The notes beneath the pieces are model-generated. The model worked only from the letters and a program-made list of their open reading frames with translations, was not told the origin of the DNA and did not search any database. From positions 1 through 5,633 of the forward strand of contig CAJQKX010000152.1 in NCBI GenBank assembly GCA_905479025.1: a stretch of 5,633 nucleotides of DNA. The letters are read 5' to 3'. The position numbers and the translations under genes were made by a program. The number at the start of each line of letters is the position of its first letter. Within the stretch, counting starts at the first letter, position 1. The stretch is from an uncultured Paraglaciecola sp. (GTDB lineage Bacteria; Pseudomonadota; Gammaproteobacteria; Enterobacterales; Alteromonadaceae). Shown here one piece after another: positions 1 through 5,570 of this stretch.

Positions 1-1
1 G

Positions 2-2515
2 AAAGGTGGACCTTCAATTGATGTGCTTCTAGATTTAGCTCTATCTGATGACACATCGGTATCAAAACCAGCTGCTAAAGTGTTGAAGACGCAAGTGTTT
101 CTATATGAAGCAGATACGAGTCGCCTTGAAGATGCGTTTAAAGCGGGTAACGCCATTGCCAAGGATATTCTTGAAAGTTATGCCAGAGCGGATTTTTTCA
201 CTCAACTTCCTGAAATAGATGAAAAAATTGAAGTGGTGACCTATATAGCGGGTGAAGGTGATATTTCTACTGACTTACTGTCGCCAGGTCATCAAGCTCA
301 TTCTCGTGCAGACCGTGAACTACACGGCCAATGTATGATCACGCCACAAGCGCAAAAAGAAATCCAAGCGTTACAAGCTAAACATCCTAACGCGAAAGTG
401 ATGTTAATCGCCGAAAAAGGCACTATGGGTGTAGGTTCATCTAGAATGTCTGGTGTGAATAACGTAGCACTGTGGGCCGGTAAGCAAGCCAGTCCCTATG
501 TACCATTTATAAACATTGCACCAGTGGTAGCAGGTACAAATGGTATTTCTCCCATATTCTTAACGACGGTTGATGTCACCGGCGGTATTGGTCTGGATCT
601 TAAAAATTGGGTTAAGAAAGTCGATGCAAATGGCAAGACAGTGGTTGACGAAAATGGCGATGCAGTTTTAGAAGAAGCCTACTCAGTGGCAACTGGAACG
701 GTATTAACTATTGATACAAAAGCCAAGACGTTATTCAACGGCAGCCAAGAACTGGTTGACATATCGTCAGCCTTTACCCCACAAAAAGTAGAATTTATGA
801 AAGCGGGTGGTTCTTATGCAGTGGTATTTGGTAAGAAACTGCAAACATTTGCTGCCGAAACACTAGGTGTAGATGCACCCGCTGTATTTGCATTTTCAAA
901 AGAAACGTCGATCGAAGGCCAAGGTTTAACCGCAGTCGAAAAAATCTTTAATAGAAATGCCGTTGGTGTAACCTCTAAAAATGCATTACACGCAGGTTCG
1001 GATGTGCGCGTTAAAGTCAATATTGTTGGTTCTCAGGACACCACCGGACCCATGACATGCCAAGAGCTTGAGGCTATGGCTGCATCAACTATTTCTCCAA
1101 TTGTTGATGGTGCTTACCAATCTGGTTGTCACACCGCTTCGGTTTGGGATAGCAAAGCAAAAGCTAACATTCCTAAATTGATGAGTTTCATGCACGCTTT
1201 TGGCCTTATCACAGCACGTGATCCTAAAGGTATTTATCCCGCAATGACTGATGTCATTCATAAAGTATTGAATGACCTTACCGTGGACGACCGCGCTATC
1301 ATTATCGGCGGTGATTCTCACACGCGTATGTCTAAAGGTGTCGCATTTGGTGCGGATTCAGGAACCGTCGCCCTTGCATTGGCCACCGGCGAAGCGAACA
1401 TGCCTATTCCTGAGTCTGTAAAAGTGACCTTTAAAGGTCACATGAAAAGCTACATGGATTTCCGTGATGTAGTGCATGCCACTCAAGCTCAAATGTTGAA
1501 GCAATTTGGTGACAATGTTTTCCAAGGAAGAGTCATCGAAGTTCACATCGGTACTTTACTTGCTGATCAAGCCTTCACCTTTACCGATTGGACGGCTGAA
1601 ATGAAGGCGAAAGCCTCTATTTGTATTTCTGAAGATGACACCTTAATTGCATCCTTAGAAATTGCTAAGAGCCGTATTCAGATAATGATCGGCAAAGGTA
1701 TGGAAAACCCAGCTAAAACGCTGCAGGGACTTATCGATATTGCCAACAAGCGTATTGAAGGTATCAAGTCAGGTGTGACGCCAGCGTTAACACCGGATAA
1801 TAACGCCAAATATTACGCAGAAGTGATCGTTGATTTAGACCAAATTAACGAGCCAATGATTGCCGATCCAGATGTAAATAACGAAGATGTATCTAAACGA
1901 TATACTCACGACGTTATTCGCCCTGTTTCTTTCTACAAAGATAAGCATGTTGACTTAGGTTTTGTTGGGTCTTGTATGGTACACAAAGGTGATATGCAAA
2001 TTATCGCGCAAATGTTCCGTAACATTGAAAAGCAAAATGGAAAAATTGAATTTAAAGCACCATTAGTGGTAGCACCACCAACTTATAATATTGTTGATGA
2101 GTTGAAAGCTGAAGGTGACTGGGAAATCTTACAAAAGTACTCAGGTTTTGAATTTGATGACGCTCACCCTAAAAACGCTGCACGTACTAAGTACGAAAAC
2201 ATCCTGTACTTAGAACGCCCAGGTTGTAACTTATGTATGGGTAATCAAGAAAAGGCTGAGCCCGGTGATACCGTTATTGCTACTTCAACGCGTTTGTTCC
2301 AAGGTCGTGTTGTCGCAGACTCTAGTGAGAAAAAAGGCGAGTCACTACTAGGCTCTACCCCCCTAGTTGTGCTTTCATCTATGTTGGGGCGTTTTCCTTC
2401 AATGGATGAATATACAGCAGCGGTTGAAGGTATTAATCTCACTGATTTTGCTCCACCCACTCATGCATTAACGTCAGCACCAGCGGTTGCAGTAAGAATT
2501 GCCGACCCTAGCTAG
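2..2515 (+). CDS. acnB: Aconitate hydratase B / 2-methylisocitrate dehydratase, 5' partial
   Basis: This enzyme interconverts citrate and isocitrate through cis-aconitate in the TCA cycle; AcnB enzymes also hydrate 2-methyl-cis-aconitate. It is cytosolic and carries a [4Fe-4S] cluster. The frame is already open at base 2 (residues KGGPSID before the GTG at 23), so that GTG is internal and roughly 90 N-terminal residues, part of the HEAT-like domain, lie outside the window. In order one sees the swivel-domain motif GTMGVGSSRMSGVNN (codons near 421-465), GSQDTTGPMT (near 1030-1060), GGDSHTRM (near 1309-1332), and the three cluster cysteines: GSCM (Cys codon 1973) and CNLCMGNQ (Cys codons 2225 and 2234). 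All expected catalytic-core motifs are intact and there is no frameshift. From memory, the wording (for example GEGDISTDLLSPG and WVKKVDANG) and the implied full length of about 920-930 residues resemble Bacteroidetes AcnB more than the 865-residue E. coli protein. It ends at TAG 2513-2515. Confidence 0.96.
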   Translation, partial: KGGPSIDVLLDLALSDDTSVSKPAAKVLKTQVFLYEADTSRLEDAFKAGNAIAKDILESYARADFFTQLPEIDEKIEVVTYIAGEGDISTDLLSPGHQAHSRADRELHGQCMITPQAQKEIQALQAKHPNAKVMLIAEKGTMGVGSSRMSGVNNVALWAGKQASPYVPFINIAPVVAGTNGISPIFLTTVDVTGGIGLDLKNWVKKVDANGKTVVDENGDAVLEEAYSVATGTVLTIDTKAKTLFNGSQELVDISSAFTPQKVEFMKAGGSYAVVFGKKLQTFAAETLGVDAPAVFAFSKETSIEGQGLTAVEKIFNRNAVGVTSKNALHAGSDVRVKVNIVGSQDTTGPMTCQELEAMAASTISPIVDGAYQSGCHTASVWDSKAKANIPKLMSFMHAFGLITARDPKGIYPAMTDVIHKVLNDLTVDDRAIIIGGDSHTRMSKGVAFGADSGTVALALATGEANMPIPESVKVTFKGHMKSYMDFRDVVHATQAQMLKQFGDNVFQGRVIEVHIGTLLADQAFTFTDWTAEMKAKASICISEDDTLIASLEIAKSRIQIMIGKGMENPAKTLQGLIDIANKRIEGIKSGVTPALTPDNNAKYYAEVIVDLDQINEPMIADPDVNNEDVSKRYTHDVIRPVSFYKDKHVDLGFVGSCMVHKGDMQIIAQMFRNIEKQNGKIEFKAPLVVAPPTYNIVDELKAEGDWEILQKYSGFEFDDAHPKNAARTKYENILYLERPGCNLCMGNQEKAEPGDTVIATSTRLFQGRVVADSSEKKGESLLGSTPLVVLSSMLGRFPSMDEYTAAVEGINLTDFAPPTHALTSAPAVAVRIADPS

Positions 2516-2543
2516 GCTGTAAATTACAATAATATAAGCACCT

Positions 2544-2606
2544 AGGGTGATTTGTTTTAGTTAACAAAGTAAAATTTGAACTCAACTGAAACCGTCACCC
2601 TTTTAT
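2544..2606 (+). terminator. Possible terminator behind acnB
   Basis: The 7-base arm AGGGTGA (2544-2550) is exactly complementary to TCACCCT (2595-2601), which is followed by further T-rich sequence (2602-2609). The enclosed 44 bases are long for an intrinsic terminator. They contain an inner perfect 6-bp hairpin, TTTGTT/AACAAA (2551-2556 and 2563-2568), that could bring the arms together. A competing short hairpin, CACC-TAG-GGTG (2539-2549), uses part of the same arm. The position between acnB and the next gene fits a terminator, but the long loop keeps this tentative. Confidence 0.4.
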
Positions 2607-2680
2607 ATTCCTGTTATTTCCCTGAATTTTTTAGCCGTATACCATTCAGATGATTAACCATTTTTTAATTTGGATGAAGA

Positions 2681-2914
2681 ATGAGACTTTCTATAAAAAT
2701 AATAACTTTGGCAGCCATTGTCACTTTATCTGCTGGATGTACAACAAATGGTGTTAGGCACTTTGTTGGCAGTGCTATAGCCGATGGTGCCGATACTCAG
2801 GTGTCATATGATGTTCACGGATGTCGAGTTTTGCAGCAGAGATGCGTGCAGGGAGATTTTCAAGAGTGGGAAACCAGCGACAAAGAGATGGGCTGTTCGT
2901 GCAAAAAGCTGTAA
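2681..2914 (+). CDS. Small cysteine-containing lipoprotein, unknown function
   Basis: This 77-residue protein has a clear lipoprotein signal: a basic start (MRLSIK), a hydrophobic stretch to residue 18 and the lipobox LSAG|C with Cys20 as the lipidated residue. Thr at +2 predicts outer-membrane sorting by the usual rule. The mature part is only 58 residues and carries four more cysteines (48, 55, 72 and 74, the last two as CSC near the C-terminus), enough for two disulfides in the periplasm. It has no transmembrane segment beyond the signal. The ATG at 2681 is preceded by only a weak Shine-Dalgarno sequence (GGA at 2672-2674). I do not recognise a named family. It sits 165 bases behind acnB and 34 bases ahead of the DUF192 gene on the same strand, so co-transcription with the latter is likely. 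The gene call is well supported by the signal sequence; the role is unknown. Confidence 0.8.
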   Translation: MRLSIKIITLAAIVTLSAGCTTNGVRHFVGSAIADGADTQVSYDVHGCRVLQQRCVQGDFQEWETSDKEMGCSCKKL

Positions 2915-2948
2915 TCTAAATGTCTGATTGATTTGAAGTAATAAAAAT

Positions 2949-3392
2949 ATGCTTAACCTTCGTTTTCCGCTAGTTGTTGTTTTACTCACTTTTATTTCTA
3001 GCTTGAGCTTAGCTCAACAAACAGAGATTGTATTTCCTCAAATTCAAGTTCAAGTTAAACAAAAAGTCTACGCTCTTGAATATGCCAATACCTTTGAACG
3101 GCGTGCACAAGGTTTAATGCACAGAGAGGATATGTGTGACAGCTGTGGCATGTTATTTAACTTCCAGCAAACAAGACGTGTCGGGATGTGGATGAAAAAT
3201 ACCTTGCTACCCCTCGATGTGGCTTTTATTCGCTCAGATGGCAAAATTACTGATATTAAAGCCATGCAGCCCCACGACTTAACTTCCACTACTTCCTCGG
3301 AGCAAGTGCTTTACGCTTGGGAAATGCATCAAGGATGGTTTGCTCAAAACGTTATTCACGTGGGAGATACGGTACTCATTCCTACTAAATAA
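2949..3392 (+). CDS. Secreted DUF192 (COG1430) domain protein
   Basis: This 147-residue protein has an N-terminal signal peptide: a hydrophobic core from about residue 6 to 20 and a likely signal peptidase I site at SLA|QQ, residues 20-22. The mature protein is therefore probably periplasmic. The rest is a complete DUF192 domain: RRAQGLMHR (51-59), GMLFNF (67-72), GMWMKNTLLPLD (79-90), a G-x-I strand near 98-100 and the terminal GD (139-140). The usual length for secreted members is about 140-170 residues. The biochemical role of DUF192 is not established. An oddity is CDSC (Cys63 and Cys66) directly before GMLF, a spacing that could form a disulfide or bind metal. The ATG at 2949 has a modest ribosome-binding site (GAAG at 2935-2938). 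It follows the cysteine-containing lipoprotein by 34 bases, and the two are probably one operon. Confidence 0.92.
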   Translation: MLNLRFPLVVVLLTFISSLSLAQQTEIVFPQIQVQVKQKVYALEYANTFERRAQGLMHREDMCDSCGMLFNFQQTRRVGMWMKNTLLPLDVAFIRSDGKITDIKAMQPHDLTSTTSSEQVLYAWEMHQGWFAQNVIHVGDTVLIPTK

Positions 3393-3424
3393 TGGCTTAT
3401 TTCAGGTTTAAGGAGTAATTCTGC

Positions 3425-3508
3425 TTGAGTAAGGCTATTAAGACATTTGTTCAAGTCGAATATACTATTCCAAAAAAGCTGTTTCTTACCCTAATTTTTA
3501 CTTTTTAA
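3425..3508 (+). CDS. Possible leader peptide ahead of lysC
   Basis: A strong Shine-Dalgarno sequence, AAGGAG (3410-3415), sits 9 bases before a TTG that opens a 27-codon frame ending in TAA at 3506-3508. The predicted peptide begins MSKAIKTFVQ and ends KKLFLTLIFTF. It holds four Lys and four Thr codons out of 27, and both amino acids are end products of the pathway that lysC starts. The frame is closed upstream by TAA at 3416-3418, so no other start is possible. Against it: TTG is a rare start, no clear attenuator hairpin with a T-run follows, and both possible lysC promoters lie inside the frame, so only transcripts starting further upstream would carry it. It could be a chance frame behind a purine-rich stretch. 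Confidence 0.3.
   Translation: MSKAIKTFVQVEYTIPKKLFLTLIFTF
3438..3466 (+). promoter_or_regulatory. Possible distal sigma-70 promoter for lysC
   Basis: TTAAGA (3438-3443, 4 of 6 to TTGACA) and TATACT (3461-3466, 5 of 6 to TATAAT) are separated by the preferred 17 bases. Transcription would start near 3473 and give a leader of about 97 bases to the lysC GTG. It lies in the gap between the DUF192 gene and lysC, where a promoter is expected. It is called by eye from consensus only. Confidence 0.4.
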
Positions 3509-3515
3509 TTATAAT
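3486..3515 (+). promoter_or_regulatory. Possible proximal sigma-70 promoter for lysC
   Basis: An exact TATAAT lies at 3510-3515, with a poor -35 candidate TTACCC (3486-3491, 3 of 6) at 18 bases. Transcription would start near 3522, leaving a leader of about 48 bases. That is too short for a lysine riboswitch, and the whole 177-base gap shows none of the purine-rich core or multi-helix layout of that element. The AT-rich surroundings make a chance TATAAT quite possible. Confidence 0.35.
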
Positions 3516-3569
3516 CAAAAACTGCTACTTTTGTGCACATCTGCTTTAGTGTAATGAGTAACCAGTCCC

Positions 3570-4931
3570 GTGTCTGAAAACGTAAAGAATAACTTAAATG
3601 TAGCCAAATTTGGTGGCACTAGCCTGGCAAACTTTGCCGCTATGCAAAATTGTGCCAGCATTATTAAAAACAACCCTCATACAAAAGTGGTGGTTGTCAG
3701 CGCATCAGCCGGTGTCACTAATCTGTTAGTCGACATAGCGCATACAGCTATGTCGAAACAACAAATCAAACTTAAGTTAACTGAAATTAACAGTATCCAA
3801 CACGCTATTGTGCAGGCTTTAGAAAACCCCGATGAAGTCGAGCCCAAATTGCAACAGTTACAATCTTCACTAGCAGATTTAGCTTTACACGAAGAAATGA
3901 TCCATCGTGCTGATTTAAAAGACGCCTTGTTATCCCATGGCGAAAGAATGTCTTCATTGTTATTCAGTGCCGTATTAAACCAATTCAATGTGAAGGCCGA
4001 AAATTTTGATGTGCGCAATGTACTGAAAACGGATAGTCAGTTTGGTCAAGCCATACCTGATCTCGAACAAATAGGTGCAGCGGCTAAACAACTGATGTTG
4101 CCTTCATTGGTTGACACCGTCATCGTTACCCAAGGGTTTGTTGGTTCAGACTCACAAGGCAATACCACTACTCTTGGACGAGGTGGATCAGACTTTACGG
4201 CTGCCCTGTTAGCTGAGGGATTAGGCGCTGATACCTGCGAAATTTGGACAGACGTAATTGGTGTATACACGACCGATCCTAGGATCACCGATGCCGCTCG
4301 GCCACTGCCTGAACTTAGCTTTGAAGAAGCCGCAGAAATGGCAACCTTTGGTGCCAAGGTGCTGCACCCGGCTACAATGGAGCCTGCGCTTAGGCAAAAT
4401 ATAAAAGTCTTCGTTGGCTCAAGTAGGGAGCCTGAGAAGGGGGGCACGTGGATAGTTCGTGATTGCACAACCGAACCTTCTTATCGGGCTATCACCCGGC
4501 GTAAAGAACAGGTTATGGTAACGCTCAAAACGCCAAAAATGATGTACGCGCAGGGATTCTTGCAAAAAGTCTTTACCATTATTGCTGAACATAAACTCAG
4601 TGTTGACTTGATCACCACATCAGAAATTTCTGTGTCCTTTACCCTAGACAACCCCGCCAATTCAGTATTGAAACGCATTAACCAAGAAACGATTGAAGAA
4701 CTCAGTCAGTTTTGTGATGTGTTGATTGAAGAAAACTACGACTTGATCACCGTTGTAGGTAACAACATGCACAGTGCCGCTGGAGTATCTAGCAAGATTT
4801 TTGCTGCTGTTGCTGACTATAATCTACGGATGATTTGTTATGGTGCGAATCCGCATAACTTGTCTTTGTTGGTAAGTGATGCTGATAGTAGGGATGTGGT
4901 TTGTGGGTTGCATAAGGCATTGTTTGAATAA
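3570..4931 (+). CDS. lysC: Lysine-sensitive aspartate kinase (aspartokinase III)
   Basis: This enzyme phosphorylates L-aspartate to aspartyl-phosphate, the first committed step toward lysine, threonine, methionine and diaminopimelate. At 453 residues it matches the monofunctional E. coli LysC (449) from end to end. The kinase domain shows KFGGTS (13-18), SHGE (122-125), TTTLGRGGSD (199-208), WTDV (226-229), YTTDPR (233-238) and the long match EEAAEMATFGAKVLHPAT (252-269). The ACT regulatory pair follows from about residue 305, with SVDLITTSE (344-352), the stretch that binds inhibitory lysine in the E. coli enzyme, and RMICYGANPHN (420-430). It ends LFE like E. coli LysC. No homoserine dehydrogenase domain follows, so it is not ThrA or MetL. 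GTG at 3570 is the only start between the in-frame TGA (3555-3557) and the KFGGTS motif. Its Shine-Dalgarno is weak (GAG at 3556-3558). Feedback inhibition by lysine is inferred from the ACT motifs. Confidence 0.97.
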   Translation: MSENVKNNLNVAKFGGTSLANFAAMQNCASIIKNNPHTKVVVVSASAGVTNLLVDIAHTAMSKQQIKLKLTEINSIQHAIVQALENPDEVEPKLQQLQSSLADLALHEEMIHRADLKDALLSHGERMSSLLFSAVLNQFNVKAENFDVRNVLKTDSQFGQAIPDLEQIGAAAKQLMLPSLVDTVIVTQGFVGSDSQGNTTTLGRGGSDFTAALLAEGLGADTCEIWTDVIGVYTTDPRITDAARPLPELSFEEAAEMATFGAKVLHPATMEPALRQNIKVFVGSSREPEKGGTWIVRDCTTEPSYRAITRRKEQVMVTLKTPKMMYAQGFLQKVFTIIAEHKLSVDLITTSEISVSFTLDNPANSVLKRINQETIEELSQFCDVLIEENYDLITVVGNNMHSAAGVSSKIFAAVADYNLRMICYGANPHNLSLLVSDADSRDVVCGLHKALFE

Positions 4932-4952
4932 TTAACTTCTAACTAGAGTTAA
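4932..4952 (+). repeat. Hairpin directly behind the lysC stop codon
   Basis: TTAACTTCT (4932-4940) pairs with AGAGTTAA (4945-4952) around the loop AACT, giving 8 base pairs with one bulged T. It starts one base after the stop codon. No T-run follows on the plus strand (AAGCATTC comes next), so it is not a typical intrinsic terminator by itself. It may protect the 3' end of the message or act together with the next hairpin. Confidence 0.45.
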
Positions 4953-4959
4953 AAGCATT

Positions 4960-4997
4960 CCCTGTGCGAACTTTTACCCTGGATTTTTCACACAGGG
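4960..4997. terminator. Hairpin between convergent genes, possible weak terminator
   Basis: CCCTGTG (4960-4966) is exactly complementary to CACAGGG (4991-4997) with a 24-base loop. A second copy of CCCTG inside the loop (4977-4981) can pair with the same CAGGG (4993-4997), giving a tighter alternative with an 11-base loop. Neither strand has a long T-run after it; on the minus strand AATGCTTTTAAC follows. Its place between lysC and the convergent minus-strand frame suits shared transcription stop signals, but the call rests on pairing only. Confidence 0.3.
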
Positions 4998-5139
4998 CGC
5001 ATTAGATAATGCAGCATAGGTATCCAAATCAAAGGGAAACATGCTTGAGCATTGAATCTATATTAATACAAAATTCTTTGGAAGGTGCGAGTGTGAAATA
5101 AAAACTGTATTGATTGTAAAGACTTAAATATTATTGTCA

Positions 5140-5304
5140 CTATACATCTATGTGGTGCTTCTTCTTAAAGTTTGACACTGCCTCCATATCCTCAAATGCA
5201 CTAAGCAACATCTTATGTCCGTGTTCCTTTAGTTTTGCATCATTTCTTGTGATTAAGTGTAGCCAAGTTTCAACCAATGTTTTAGGTGGCTCTCGCTTTT
5301 CCAT
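5140..5304 (-). CDS. Small hypothetical protein, 54 residues
   Basis: An ATG at 5304 (minus strand) opens a 54-codon frame that ends in TAG (5142-5140), followed at once by TGA. The product begins MEKREPPKTLVETW and ends FKKKHHIDV. It is highly charged, with many Lys, Glu and His residues, and has hydrophobic residues spaced as in amphipathic helices through LVETWLHLI (10-18) and MLLSAFEDM (32-40). There is no signal peptide, membrane segment or recognised motif, so a cytosolic protein is likely. A modest Shine-Dalgarno sequence (AGG at 5315-5313) sits 8 bases before the ATG. The protein-like composition, with one Trp and mixed charged and aliphatic residues, argues for a real gene; the short length argues for caution. 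It is convergent with lysC across a 208-base gap. I do not recognise a family and assign no function. Confidence 0.5.
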   Translation of the reverse strand: MEKREPPKTLVETWLHLITRNDAKLKEHGHKMLLSAFEDMEAVSNFKKKHHIDV

Positions 5305-5318
5305 GTTTAGCGCCTATT

Positions 5319-5330
5319 GTTAAATTTAAC
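5319..5330. promoter_or_regulatory. 12-bp perfect palindrome upstream of the small minus-strand gene
   Basis: GTTAAATTTAAC is a perfect 12-bp palindrome centred about 20 bases upstream of the ATG at 5304. This is a position where a repressor could act on transcription or where the 5' leader could fold. The AT-rich setting makes shorter palindromes common, so an operator role is only a suggestion. Confidence 0.25.
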
Positions 5331-5382
5331 GTTTCACTTCCCAGAATGTAATAAGCACTCAACCCATGAGTACTGCAATAAA

Positions 5383-5409
5383 GTGTTTTGACACTGATGT
5401 CGACAACAC
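5383..5409. repeat. Imperfect inverted repeat
   Basis: GTGTTTTGAC (5383-5392) and GTCGACAACAC (5399-5409) form an inverted repeat broken by one mismatch and one extra base, with a 6-base centre. A nested perfect repeat, AGTGT-TTTG-ACACT (5382-5395), overlaps the left arm. The site lies about 80-105 bases upstream of the small minus-strand gene and could be a regulator site. No regulator family is recognised from it. Confidence 0.25.
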
Positions 5410-5556
5410 AAAATAGGGTAGATAGATTTTAAGTTTATAAGCTCTTTCTTTTTTAATTCATCATCACAATAAAATATTCTCAGCGAGAAATATCAACATG
5501 ACATGGCTTAATAAATATTTAGGCTAATAATGTAATGCAATGATTTAGTAAAAGTC

Positions 5557-5570
5557 TTGATTGACATCAA
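5557..5570. promoter_or_regulatory. FNR/Anr-type binding site
   Basis: TTGAT-TGAC-ATCAA matches the FNR consensus TTGATNNNNATCAA at all ten defined positions. The symmetry extends two bases further on each side (5555-5572, TCTTGAT and ATCAAGA). FNR-family proteins are oxygen-sensing [4Fe-4S] regulators. Read leftward (minus strand), a TACATT (5534-5529, 4 of 6 to TATAAT) begins exactly 22 bases after the site. This is the spacing of class II FNR-activated promoters (site centred near -41.5) and would start transcription near 5522 toward the small minus-strand gene. Read rightward, TTGACA (5561-5566) overlaps the site and could be a -35 element with the poor -10 AAATAT at 17 bases, which would suggest repression. 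An alternative is a weak AT-rich terminator hairpin for a minus-strand gene ending at the right edge, since CTTTT follows on that strand. Confidence 0.5.

Noticed and set aside
2638..2643. TATACC as a -10 element for the lipoprotein gene
   Set aside because: Only 4 of 6 matches, and no acceptable -35 sequence at 16-18 bases upstream.
3393..3569. Lysine riboswitch ahead of lysC
   Set aside because: Looked for because E. coli lysC has one. The 177-base gap is AT-rich, lacks the purine-rich conserved core and GC-rich helices, and is barely long enough.
3677..4018. 113-codon open frame on the minus strand
   Set aside because: Antisense to the kinase domain of lysC, rich in Ser, Cys and Thr as expected of a shadow frame, with no ribosome-binding site that stands out.
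4046..4468. 140-codon open frame on the minus strand
   Set aside because: It lies wholly antisense to the certain lysC gene; its product is low-complexity Ser/Ala-rich and has no family features. It is a codon-composition shadow.
4974..5042. 22-codon minus-strand frame (begins MFPFDLDTYAAL)
   Set aside because: The composition looks protein-like, but there is no Shine-Dalgarno sequence and its 3' end falls inside the hairpin region. It is too short to support without conservation data.
5009..5101. 30-codon plus-strand frame behind lysC (begins MQHRYPNQRE)
   Set aside because: No ribosome-binding site before the ATG, very short, and located in the gap between convergent genes; nothing beyond an open frame supports it.
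5498..5527. Nine-codon plus-strand frame beginning MTWLNKYLG
   Set aside because: No ribosome-binding site and no downstream gene in view to which it could be a leader.
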